Source of the DNA: Nitrospirota bacterium
GTDB taxonomy: Bacteria; Nitrospirota; Nitrospiria; Nitrospirales; NS-4
DNA length: 7,192 nt
Direction of reading: 5' to 3'
Assembly: GCA_005877565.1 (NCBI GenBank)
Contig: VBOK01000099.1
Coordinates: 1-7,192, forward strand
Of the stretch, positions 1 to 6,989 are shown in pieces (the stretch's first letter is position 1; the number at the start of each line of letters is the position of its first letter). Position numbers and translations under genes: made by a program. Under the pieces are notes generated by a model. That model did no database searches and was not told the DNA's origin. It saw only the letters and a program-made list of their open reading frames with translations.

Positions 1-1715
1 CCCGCGGGGTCCTCAATGCGATCGCGGAGATCGAGGATCTCTCCGGCCGCAAGATTCTCGACGGCGAGAAGATCATCACCCCGAGCGGGGCGAGTGGCGA
101 TCCGAAGGTCGGCGTGGACATCTACATCTCCACGAGCAGCGCCGGAGGCGGACTTCAGATGATGGTGGCCGGGGTCGTGCAGAGCATGACGGCCGAGAGC
201 GCCCAGCGGTGCGCCCTCGGGGCTGGGGCAATCGTGATGGACGTGCTGGCCTCGAACGACGGGCGCCTGCCGCACGAGAAGATCGAGCGCATCCGCTCGC
301 TGCGTCCGGACATGATTCTGCTCTCCGGTGGAACGGACGGCGGCACCGTGACGCACGTGGTGGAGATGGCGGAATACATCGCGGCTGCCGAGCCCCGTCC
401 GCGGCTCGGCATGAGCTACAACCTGCCGCTGATCTACGCCGGCAACAAGGACGCCCGCGCGCGCATCAGCGAGATCCTCGGCAAGAAGACCGCGCTGACC
501 ATCACCGAGAACTTACGGCCCGTGCTGGAGAAAGAGAATCTCGGGCCCGCCCGCGCGAAGATCCACGACCTGTTTCTGGAGCACGTCATGGCGCAGGCAC
601 CGGGCTACAAGAAGCTCATCTCCTGGGCCGGCGCGCCGATCATGCCGACCCCGGCGGCGGTGGGGCTCATCATGGAGACCATCGCCAAAAAACAGGGGAT
701 CAACCTGATCGGCGTGGACATCGGCGGGGCGACCACCGACGTGTTCTCGGTATTTCATGGCATCTTCAACCGGACCGTCTCGGCCAATCTGGGCATGAGC
801 TACAGCATCTCGAATGTGCTGGCCGAGGCGACGCTCGACAACATCATGCGTTGGGTGCCGTTCTCGATCGATGAGCAGGATTTGCGCAACCGGATCAAAA
901 ACAAGATGATCCGTCCGACGACGGTCCCGCAGACCCTGGACGAGCTCCAGATCGAGCAGGCCATCGCGCGCGAGGCCCTGCGCCTAGCGCTCATTCACCA
1001 CAAGTCCCTGGCGACCGGGCTGAAGGGGGTCCAGCAGGAGCGGTCCATCTCTGATGTGTTCGAGCAAAAGGCGTCGGGAGAGACACTCGTGGACATGCTG
1101 CAGCTCGATCTGATCGTCGGCAGCGGGGGTATCCTCTCGCATGCCCCGCGCCGGGTGCAGTCCCTGCTGATGATGGTCGACGCGTACGAGCCGTTCGGGT
1201 TCACCGAACTGGCCGTGGACAGCATTTTCATGATGCCGCATCTGGGGGTGCTCTCCACCGTCAACGAGCAGGCCGCGACCGACGTGTTCGTTCGGGATTG
1301 CCTGATCCAGCTGGGCACGTGCGTGGCGCCGATCGGGCAAGGCGCCTGGGGGGAGCGCTGCGCGGACTATACGATCACGTTTCCGAGCGGACGAGAGCTG
1401 GTGAAAGGAACCTTGGCTTTCGGGGAGGTCCGGCTGTTTCCCCTCGCAGTCGGGGAAGAGGCAACGGTCTCGATGATCCCGGCCCGGTCCGTGGACTTGG
1501 GCGAGGGCAAGGGCGTACCGGTCGAGCGGCGCGCCAGGGGGGGCGTCGTCGGTGTGGTGCTGGACGGGCGCGGGCGGCCGCTGCAGTTGCCCACGAAGGC
1601 GGAGGAGCGGGTGCGCGCCTTGAAGCACTGGCACGCCTCGCTGAACTTATACCCCCCCACCCACACCCTCCCCCTCGAGGGGGGAGGGATGGGTGGGGGT
1701 GGAACCTCTCGCTGA
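1..1715 (+). CDS. MutL-like ASKHA-superfamily protein, 5' partial
   Basis: This gene is cut by the left window edge: the frame is already open at base 3 and 570 codons are visible to the TGA at 1713-1715. A GTG at 114 is not the true start, because the upstream codons (RGVLNAIAEIEDLSG...) already read as family-like protein. The block STSSAGGGLQMMVAGVV followed by a sequence ending LLSGGTDGG resembles the glutamate mutase MutL family. The motif DIGGATTD (717-740) is a typical phosphate-binding loop of actin/Hsp70-fold ATPases. Characterised relatives are thought to be reactivating chaperones for B12-dependent glutamate mutase, but no mutase gene is present here and the neighbours are membrane proteins. 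A role as a cytoplasmic ATPase of the membrane assembly encoded downstream is my inference. The last 20 or so codons are supplied by a palindromic repeat and are unlikely to be original. It should not be confused with mismatch-repair MutL. The family call is good; the function is open. Confidence 0.85.
   Translation, partial: RGVLNAIAEIEDLSGRKILDGEKIITPSGASGDPKVGVDIYISTSSAGGGLQMMVAGVVQSMTAESAQRCALGAGAIVMDVLASNDGRLPHEKIERIRSLRPDMILLSGGTDGGTVTHVVEMAEYIAAAEPRPRLGMSYNLPLIYAGNKDARARISEILGKKTALTITENLRPVLEKENLGPARAKIHDLFLEHVMAQAPGYKKLISWAGAPIMPTPAAVGLIMETIAKKQGINLIGVDIGGATTDVFSVFHGIFNRTVSANLGMSYSISNVLAEATLDNIMRWVPFSIDEQDLRNRIKNKMIRPTTVPQTLDELQIEQAIAREALRLALIHHKSLATGLKGVQQERSISDVFEQKASGETLVDMLQLDLIVGSGGILSHAPRRVQSLLMMVDAYEPFGFTELAVDSIFMMPHLGVLSTVNEQAATDVFVRDCLIQLGTCVAPIGQGAWGERCADYTITFPSGRELVKGTLAFGEVRLFPLAVGEEATVSMIPARSVDLGEGKGVPVERRARGGVVGVVLDGRGRPLQLPTKAEERVRALKHWHASLNLYPPTHTLPLEGGGMGGGGTSR
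1651..1700. repeat. GC-rich imperfect palindrome (REP/MITE-like) in the 3' end of the MutL-like gene
   Basis: A C-rich left arm (1651-1676) and a G-rich right arm (1677-1700) are near-perfect reverse complements centred on CTCGAG at 1674-1679. The arms differ by a few bases, in the length of one C run and at ACA against AT. The element encodes PPTHTLPLEGGGMGGG in the MutL frame, a proline/glycine tail unlike the rest of the protein. Short palindromes of this style are typically dispersed many times through genomes and often extend the ends of genes. Its transcript would form a strong hairpin just before the next start codon at 1719. There is no T-run after it, so it is not a canonical intrinsic terminator. 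Repeat-family membership is inferred; the palindrome itself is seen directly. Confidence 0.85.
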
Positions 1716-1718
1716 CCC

Positions 1719-2855
1719 ATGGCACACACCTACACACCGGGTCTCGCCGTCACGCCGCGAACCGTCGTCTCCAAGAAGCGGATCCTGCCGCTGTCTGGCA
1801 CGGTTCTCGTCGAGGCTGGCGAGGCTGTCACCTCGGCGACGGTCGTGGCTCGCGCGGAATTGCCCGGCAAAGTCCACGTGGTGAATCTTGTCAATCAGCT
1901 CGGCATCCTGCCTGAAGACCTGCCCGATTACGTGATCAAGCGGGAAGGAGACCGGATCCAGCAAGGCGACGTTCTGGCGGAGACCAAACCCTTCATCAAG
2001 TGGTTCAAGACGGAGGTGCGCTCTCCCATTACCGGGACCGTGGAGACCATTTCAACGACGACGGGGCAGATCATCCTGCGGGAACCGCCGCGGCCGGTGG
2101 AGCTCTTCGCCTATCTCGACGGCACGGTTGCGGAGGTGCTGCCGGGCCAGGGTGTGCGGGTTGAGACGACGTGCGCCTTTATCCAAGGAATCTTCGGGAT
2201 CGGCGGGGAGACCTGGGGAACCCTGGCCGTGGGGGTCGCTTCGCCGGAGGATGATGTGACGGCCGCGCACTTCACGTCCGCCCATGCGGGGAAGATCGTA
2301 GTAGGCGGAGCCTTTGTCGGGGCCGAGGCCCTCGCGTGGGCCAAAGCTGTCGGTGTCAGGGGGATCGTCGTCGGTGGGATGCACGACAAGGACTTGCGGG
2401 CGCTCCTGGGTTATGACCTTGGCGTAGCCATCACGGGAACGGAAACCGTCGGCTTTACTCTGGTCCTGACCGAAGGGTTCGGGCGCATCCCGATGGCCCA
2501 CCGGACCTTCGAGTTGCTGCGGAAGCTGGACGGACGCAAGGCGTCCATCTCCGGCGCGACGCAGATCCGTGCGGGGGTCATCCGTCCGGAAATCATCGTG
2601 CCGCTGGCGCCCGGCGAGCAGATCCAGGGCATCGAAACCGGCCAATGGGGAAAGGCGAGGGGTGGGATCAAGATCGGCGACCCGGTACGCGTCATCCGGG
2701 CACCCTTCTTCGGACGGATCGGCCAGGTCGTGGGCTTGCCGTCTGACTTGCAGATGATTCCCACGGAAAGCCGCGTCCGCGTGATGGAGGTCCAGTTCAC
2801 CGACGGTTCGCGGGCGGTGATCCCGCGGGCGAACATCGAAGTGATCGAAGGCTGA
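1719..2855 (+). CDS. Barrel-sandwich/KOW-like protein paired with the MutL-like ATPase
   Basis: This 378-residue protein has no signal peptide or membrane segment, so it is probably cytoplasmic. Residues 24-50 (LPLSGTVLVEAGEAV...) and 76-120, with RSPITGTVE at 101-109, resemble the barrel-sandwich fold of lipoyl/biotinyl and RnfC-type domains. There is no convincing lysine attachment motif, so the fold is probably structural. Residues 190-255 are rich in short hydrophobic strands and glycines (GKIVVGGAFVG, VRGIVVGGMHD) and could form an alpha/beta domain. Residues 318-376 (IGDPVRVIRAPFFGRIGQVVGL to RANIEVIEG) look like a KOW/SH3-type barrel. The ATG lies three bases after the MutL-like stop and has no clear Shine-Dalgarno sequence, which suggests translational coupling. 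I do not know a characterised homologue. Position and composition suggest an adaptor between the ATPase and the membrane proteins, which is inference. Confidence 0.8.
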   Translation: MAHTYTPGLAVTPRTVVSKKRILPLSGTVLVEAGEAVTSATVVARAELPGKVHVVNLVNQLGILPEDLPDYVIKREGDRIQQGDVLAETKPFIKWFKTEVRSPITGTVETISTTTGQIILREPPRPVELFAYLDGTVAEVLPGQGVRVETTCAFIQGIFGIGGETWGTLAVGVASPEDDVTAAHFTSAHAGKIVVGGAFVGAEALAWAKAVGVRGIVVGGMHDKDLRALLGYDLGVAITGTETVGFTLVLTEGFGRIPMAHRTFELLRKLDGRKASISGATQIRAGVIRPEIIVPLAPGEQIQGIETGQWGKARGGIKIGDPVRVIRAPFFGRIGQVVGLPSDLQMIPTESRVRVMEVQFTDGSRAVIPRANIEVIEG

Positions 2856-2863
2856 GGAGGAGG
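2856..2863 (+). promoter_or_regulatory. Ribosome binding site of the first haem protein gene
   Basis: Two overlapping GGAGG cores lie just after the stop of the preceding gene, the second ending 8 bases before the ATG at 2872. This fixes the start and gives the haem gene its own strong initiation site, unlike the overlapping starts further down the operon. Confidence 0.7.
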
Positions 2864-2871
2864 GGGCGGCG

Positions 2872-3624
2872 ATGAAAAAAAAGATTGTTCTGATGTATTT
2901 CTTGCTCGTTCTTGTTATCGTGGGACTCTACCCTTCGTCGGTTGCTGCCAACCCGGAGCTTGTTGAGACCGGACGGTTGCTGGCGATCCTGCTCGATTCC
3001 GGCCGCGTGACGGTCGGATCGGTCCAGGCTCTCATCAACGATCCCAACAAGGGAGACAAGGGCTTCACACCGGAGGTCTTCGAGCAGAAGCTCTTAGTCA
3101 AATTCAAGGAACGGTCCGGTGTCGATCTGCAGGATCTCCAAAATGAGAAGGTGCCGCCGATGGCGAAGAAGCTCCTGCCGATGCTTGTCGAGGCGAGCAA
3201 GAAGACCGTCGTCACGTACCAGCCTATCATCAACAAACAGGGGATGGGGTTCAAGAATTTCATCCCGGCCACCTTCGGCACCCATGCGGCGGCGATCTTC
3301 ACCGCCAGGACCGGTTTCTATTTGAGGCAGACCACCGTCGATGAGCTGCTGAGGAATCCGAAGAACAAAGCTGATCAGTTTGAAGCGGCGACCTTGAAAA
3401 AGTTTGCCGATCCCAACTACCCGCGCGAAGGCGAGAAGGTCATCAGCGCGACCGTGGATGGCGGGAAGGCCGTCCGCGTGATGCTGCCTCTTTTTTACCT
3501 GAAAGGGTGTCTTGCATGTCATGGCGAGCCCAAAGGAGAACGGGACATCTCCGGTTATATCAAGGAGGGAGGGAAGGAAGGGGAACTGGGGGGAGCCATT
3601 AGCGTCAAGCTGGCGTTGAAATAA
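2872..3624 (+). CDS. Exported Tll0287-like (DUF3365-type) monohaem c cytochrome, copy 1
   Basis: The protein has 250 residues. An N-terminal MKKK and hydrophobic core (5-20) form a Sec signal peptide with a probable cut after V24-A25-A26. The C-terminal CLACH (C213, C216, H217) is a c-type haem attachment site followed by GEP. The preceding RNPKN...FE block (161-171) and the overall length fit the Tll0287-like haem domain, which occurs as a free protein and as a sensor module in histidine kinases and chemoreceptors. The mature protein is therefore placed outside the cytoplasmic membrane. It has no cysteine other than the two in CxxCH, so the Cys/His haem ligation reported for Tll0287 itself, as I recall it, cannot occur here. 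The only other histidine is H138. Redox sensing, small-ligand binding or electron transfer are all possible. The next gene is a close paralogue. Confidence 0.88.
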   Translation: MKKKIVLMYFLLVLVIVGLYPSSVAANPELVETGRLLAILLDSGRVTVGSVQALINDPNKGDKGFTPEVFEQKLLVKFKERSGVDLQDLQNEKVPPMAKKLLPMLVEASKKTVVTYQPIINKQGMGFKNFIPATFGTHAAAIFTARTGFYLRQTTVDELLRNPKNKADQFEAATLKKFADPNYPREGEKVISATVDGGKAVRVMLPLFYLKGCLACHGEPKGERDISGYIKEGGKEGELGGAISVKLALK

Positions 3625-3627
3625 ACC

Positions 3628-3636
3628 AAAGGAGGT
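3628..3636 (+). promoter_or_regulatory. Strong Shine-Dalgarno sequence deciding the start at 3641
   Basis: AAAGGAGGT closely matches the 16S rRNA tail and ends 4 bases before ATG 3641. An in-frame GTG at 3635 lies inside this site and is therefore not the start. Confidence 0.8.
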
Positions 3637-3640
3637 GGCT

Positions 3641-4396
3641 ATGAGCAGAGCGAGAGCGATCGTTATAGCCTTAGTGACGGTTTTCCTGGGGGACGAACTT
3701 CTCCTGCCACCGAAAGCCTGTGCCAATTCTGAGGTGATTGAGACCGGGCGGCTGCTGGCGATCCTGCTGGACGTGGGTCGGGTCACGGTCGGGACGAACC
3801 AGTCATTGATCAACGACCCTGAAAGGGGAGACAAGGGCTTTACGCCCGAAGTCTTCGAAAAACAGTTGATCACCAAGTTCAAGGAGCGGGCGAACGTGGA
3901 CCTTGTCAACCTGAAGACCGAAAAGGTTCCGGAGCTAGCCAAGAAGCTCCTGCCCGCGCTTGTCGACGCAGAAAAGCAGGTCGTGTCCGATTACCAGATC
4001 GTGATCAACAAGCAGGGGGTGGGCTTCAAAGGGTTCATTCCCGCCACCTTTGGCACCCAGGCGGCGGCCAAGTTCCGTACCAAGACAGGGGTGTACCTCA
4101 AGCAGACCATGAATCCTCCGCGGAACCCCAAGAATACGCCGGATGAGTTCGAGGAGAAGGTCCTCAAGGCGTTCGCCGCTCCGAACTATCCCCGCCAGGG
4201 CGAGAAGATCATCAGCGAGACCGTGGATAGCGGCAAGGCCATCCGGGTCATGCTGCCGCTGTTCTACCTCAAGGGTTGTCTTCCGTGTCACGGGGAGCCG
4301 AAAGGTGAGAAGGACATCTCGGGTTACATGAAGGAGGGGGCGAAGGAAGGTGACTTGGGTGGAGCCATCAGCGTCAAGCTGATTCTAGAGAAGTGA
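3641..4396 (+). CDS. Exported Tll0287-like monohaem c cytochrome, copy 2
   Basis: This 251-residue protein is the tandem paralogue of the gene before it, about 70% identical over the mature part by hand alignment. The main length difference is two residues near 157-160. The haem site is CLPCH (C213, C216, H217). Its signal peptide (1-28, cut after A26-C27-A28) is quite different from copy 1, with an acidic GDE and a proline pair after the hydrophobic core. It keeps the RNPKN...FE block. The mature protein has no histidine beyond H217 and no cysteine beyond the CxxCH pair: H138 of copy 1 is Q140 here. The second axial haem ligand, if there is one, must therefore be another residue such as methionine. 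The conserved ETGRLLAILLD start and GGAISVKL end argue that both copies are under selection. The stop overlaps the GTG of the next gene by four bases. Confidence 0.88.
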   Translation: MSRARAIVIALVTVFLGDELLLPPKACANSEVIETGRLLAILLDVGRVTVGTNQSLINDPERGDKGFTPEVFEKQLITKFKERANVDLVNLKTEKVPELAKKLLPALVDAEKQVVSDYQIVINKQGVGFKGFIPATFGTQAAAKFRTKTGVYLKQTMNPPRNPKNTPDEFEEKVLKAFAAPNYPRQGEKIISETVDSGKAIRVMLPLFYLKGCLPCHGEPKGEKDISGYMKEGAKEGDLGGAISVKLILEK

Positions 4397-5613
4397 TTCT
4401 TCCCGCGTTGTTCCTGTTCATGCTGCTACTCCTGGGCACACCGGCGCTGGCAGCTACCCCTGCGCCGGAAGGCTTTCGGGCCCTGGATACCCCGAACGAT
4501 GCCGGCAAGAGCCTGAGTCTTGCCTGGAAAGCCTCCCCCGACGACCGCGCAGACCGGATTGTCCAGGTGTGGATGGCGGAGAGCCCTGCCGCCCCGTTCA
4601 AGAAAGTCGCGGAGCTTCCCTCCAACACGCGCTACGTGAAGCCGGGGGACTTTCCATGGTGGGCCCAGCCGGCCGGTAAGGGCGACCACTATGTGAAGCT
4701 CGTCTCCTCCCAGGCCTTTCCGATCGAAGACGGGAAGCCCTATTTTGTGAAGCTCCTTGTGCGGGCGGGCGATCAGGAAGTCTGGTCGGAGGTGGCCGAG
4801 GCGAAGGCCGCTCCCGATATGTTCAACACGGCGCAGGCGAACAACCTCGCGTTTGTCGTGGTGTTCATGGGCGTCCTGCTGGCGAGCATCGCAGCGGCGC
4901 GGCGGAACCCCCACGTCCACTTGCGTCGCATCGCTGGCCTGGACGCGGTCGAGGAAGCGATCGGCCGCTCGACGGAAATGGGTCGCCCGATTCTCTACCT
5001 CACCGGTTCCGGCGGGATGGACGAAGTCTCCACCATCGCAGCCACCGTCATCCTCGGTGAGGTGGCCAAGAAGGTGGCGCACTACGATACGAGCTTGAAG
5101 GTCCCGCACCGCGATCCGATCGTCATGGCGGTCTGTCAGGAGATCGTCAAGGAGGCGTACATCGCAGCCGGCCGGCCGGACGCCTACAAGGACGACTCGA
5201 ACTTTTTCATCACGAGCGACCAGTTCAGCTACACGGCGGCCGTGGACGGGATCATGCTGCGGGAGAAACCGGCCGCGAACTTTTTCATGGGCTCCTATTT
5301 CGCCGAGTCCCTGTTGTTGACCGAAACCGGCGCCAGCACCGGGGCGATCCAGATCGCCGGCACCGACTCGGATCACCAACTCCCGTTCTTCGTGACCACC
5401 TGCGACTACACATTGATCGGGGAGGAGCTCTACGCGGCCAGCGCCTACCTCTCGCGCGAACCGGTCCTGGTCGGGACGCTGCGTGGCCAGGACATCGGCA
5501 AGGCCGTGATCATGAGCGTGCTCATCCTCGGCACCTTCCTGGCGACGGTCGGCGTGCTTCTGGACACGGACTGGTTCAGCTACCTGCTGGACCTGTTCAA
5601 AGACTTCAAGTGA
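4393..5613 (+). CDS. FN3-like plus DUF6754-like membrane protein
   Basis: This 406-residue protein starts at a GTG that overlaps the previous stop (GTGA). That start gives a clean signal peptide (1-20, cut near ALA|ATP). Residues 24-138 have an FN3-like beta pattern (LSLAWKASPD, IVQVWMAES, YFVKLLVRAGDQEVWSE). A membrane segment follows at 152-168, then basic residues (ARRNP), placing the FN3-like part outside and the next domain in the cytoplasm. Residues 172-362 form a conserved-looking domain (GRPILYLTGSGGMDEVST, FFMGSYFAESLLLTETG, GTDSDHQLPFFVTTCDY) that I associate with DUF6754 without being able to search. A second membrane segment lies at 370-390. No catalytic motif is recognisable. It is probably a central subunit of the membrane assembly. 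The DUF6754 name is from memory and less certain than the topology. Confidence 0.8.
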   Translation: MILPALFLFMLLLLGTPALAATPAPEGFRALDTPNDAGKSLSLAWKASPDDRADRIVQVWMAESPAAPFKKVAELPSNTRYVKPGDFPWWAQPAGKGDHYVKLVSSQAFPIEDGKPYFVKLLVRAGDQEVWSEVAEAKAAPDMFNTAQANNLAFVVVFMGVLLASIAAARRNPHVHLRRIAGLDAVEEAIGRSTEMGRPILYLTGSGGMDEVSTIAATVILGEVAKKVAHYDTSLKVPHRDPIVMAVCQEIVKEAYIAAGRPDAYKDDSNFFITSDQFSYTAAVDGIMLREKPAANFFMGSYFAESLLLTETGASTGAIQIAGTDSDHQLPFFVTTCDYTLIGEELYAASAYLSREPVLVGTLRGQDIGKAVIMSVLILGTFLATVGVLLDTDWFSYLLDLFKDFK

Positions 5614-6156
5614 TTTTCCTCAAGCGCCAACTCCCGCTGGCCATCACCTTTGTGATGGGCGTGGCGTTCGCCATCCAGTACTACGTCCCCCATCCCGTTT
5701 CCGAGGAGGCGATCACCAACGTCTCCAAGTGGATGCAGATCATTTCAGGGTTCGCGCTGGCGCTGGGGCTGGCCAGCCTCTTCCACGTCCATGCTGTCAA
5801 GATCAAGCGGCAGGTGCCCGGCTGGGGATACAGCTTGGTGCTCTATATCACCATGGTCGTGACCATCGTGGTCGGCTTCTGGAGCAGGGGCGAAACCACC
5901 GTGGATGGCGCGAAGACAGGCCTTGGATGGCTCTACGACAACATGATGGTCCCCCTCCAGGGAACGATGTTTTCGATCCTGGCGTTCTTCATCGCCTCAG
6001 CGGCCTACCGTGCCTTCCGGGCCCGCTCTCCCGAAGGTGAACAGCGCGGTCCGGCGCGCCATTCTCATCGGCGTGAGCATGGGACAGGTCGCCCTGTCGC
6101 TGAAGATCATCCTGGGCATCGAACGCGCGTACCTTGGCGGGGGGAGGGACCAGTGA
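5610..6156 (+). pseudogene. Multi-pass membrane protein gene with internal deletion or frameshift
   Basis: The gene starts at GTG 5610, overlapping the previous stop by four bases, with no clear Shine-Dalgarno sequence. Residues 1-139 are normal membrane protein with helices near 9-26, 43-62, 73-91 and 117-135, ending AAYRAFRAR. From about 6027 the same frame turns into H/R/P/G-rich sequence (PEGEQRGPARHSHRREHGTG) typical of a wrong frame in GC-rich DNA. From about 6028 the next frame reads LPKVNSAVRRAILIGVSMG, continues through a fifth hydrophobic helix (LSLKIILGIERAYLGGG), and stops at TGA 6154-6156, overlapping the next start. The shift equals a one-base insertion or a deletion of 3n+2 bases. 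My recollection of related proteins is that a further helix of some 35-45 residues belongs at the junction, which favours a deletion. A sequencing or assembly error is also possible. Confidence 0.75.
6143..6147 (+). promoter_or_regulatory. Shine-Dalgarno sequence supporting a separate start at GTG 6153
   Basis: GGAGG sits five bases upstream of GTG 6153, inside the end of the preceding gene. It supports independent initiation of the downstream protein rather than production only as a fusion with the upstream frame. Confidence 0.65.
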
Positions 6157-6989
6157 AGGACTTTGCCCGCCGCATGATCGGGATCGACCGGCGGATCATC
6201 TTCCTGCTGATCGCCGCGGCGGTCCTGCTGCCGTTGCTCCGGCCCTTCGGCCTGCCGATCAAGATCTCCCCGGAGGTGCGGGCCGTCTATGATTACATCG
6301 AGGCGTTGCCCGAGCGCTCGGTCTTCCTGCTCTCCTTCGATTTTGACCCGTCCTCCAAGCCGGAACTTGAGCCGCAGGCGGTCGCGCTGCTCCGTCACGC
6401 CTTCCGCAAAAATCTCCGGGTGATCGGCATGACGCATTGGCTCACCGGCACGGGCCTGGCTGATGATATCTTTTCGCGGGTGGCGGCTGAGATGGGGAGG
6501 GAGCGCGGCAAGGACTATGTCTTTCTGGGCTGGAGCCCCGGGGCCGGCTCTTTGGTAATCGCGATGGGCCAGGATCTTTACCAGGCGTTCCCCTCCGATT
6601 ACCAGAAGACCCCGACACAAGGAATGCCTGTGCTGGCTGGAGTGCGCAATCTTCGCGACGTGAATTACATGGTCAGCCTGGCGGCCGGTAACCCGGGCAT
6701 CGAGATGTGGTACGTCTTCGGCAAGGACAAGTACCGCTTCGAGATGGCAGGGGGCTCCACCGGCGTGATTGCGCCTGGCCTCTACCCCTTCCTGCGCAGC
6801 GGCCAGATCAACGGCCTGATCGGCGGGCTCCAGGGCGCGGCTGAGTACGAGACGTTGATCAAACGGAAGGGCACGGCGATGGCCGGCATGGACGCCCAGT
6901 CCGCCACCCATTTCGTGATCATCATCCTGGTGCTCCTGTGCAACGTGTTCTATTTCGTGTTGCGCGGGGAGAAAGGCAAGGCGAACTGA
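6153..6989 (+). CDS. Membrane-anchored protein with N- and C-terminal membrane segments
   Basis: The chosen GTG start gives 278 residues. It has a good Shine-Dalgarno sequence and overlaps by four bases (GTGA) the stop of the preceding gene in that gene's proper frame. An ATG at 6174 is a weaker alternative. Basic residues (RRMIGIDRR) precede a membrane segment at about 15-30. A soluble domain (38-248) follows, with SVFLLSFDFDPSS at 56-68, a possible alpha/beta core (NLRVIGMTHW, DYVFLGWSPG) and GLIGGLQGAAEYE at 221-233. A C-terminal membrane segment lies at about 252-270. The central domain therefore lies on one side of the membrane, and by the positive-inside rule this is probably the outside. 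I do not recognise an enzyme motif or a named family. It is likely another subunit of the same complex. The DNA also allows it to be read as the end of a 459-codon fusion beginning at 5610. Confidence 0.75.
   Translation: MKDFARRMIGIDRRIIFLLIAAAVLLPLLRPFGLPIKISPEVRAVYDYIEALPERSVFLLSFDFDPSSKPELEPQAVALLRHAFRKNLRVIGMTHWLTGTGLADDIFSRVAAEMGRERGKDYVFLGWSPGAGSLVIAMGQDLYQAFPSDYQKTPTQGMPVLAGVRNLRDVNYMVSLAAGNPGIEMWYVFGKDKYRFEMAGGSTGVIAPGLYPFLRSGQINGLIGGLQGAAEYETLIKRKGTAMAGMDAQSATHFVIIILVLLCNVFYFVLRGEKGKAN

Noticed and set aside
114..116. GTG 114 as the start of the MutL-like gene
   Set aside because: The frame is open from base 3 with family-like sequence upstream, and no ribosome binding site precedes 114.
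1651..1700. Palindrome as a transcription terminator
   Set aside because: There is no T-run after the stem and the next gene starts 19 bases later in a tight operon, so a dispersed repeat is the better explanation.
2872..2883. Run of eight A at the start of the first haem gene as a phase-variation tract
   Set aside because: It encodes the lysines of a normal signal peptide and is short; the second copy has no such run. Slippage is possible but unsupported.
3641..3724. Cysteine at residue 27 of haem copy 2 as a lipoprotein anchor
   Set aside because: The surrounding PPKACAN lacks the LxxC-type lipobox, and a signal peptidase I site (A26-C27-A28) follows.
4426..5379. Long open frame of 317 codons on the minus strand
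   Set aside because: It lies entirely opposite the FN3/DUF6754-like gene, its translation is rich in R, G, H and D without domain-like patterns, and the plus-strand frame has a signal peptide and coherent membrane segments. It is a GC-rich shadow.
5997..6911. Long open frame of 304 codons on the minus strand
   Set aside because: It is antisense to the membrane-anchored protein and the broken gene, with out-of-frame composition and no recognisable domain.
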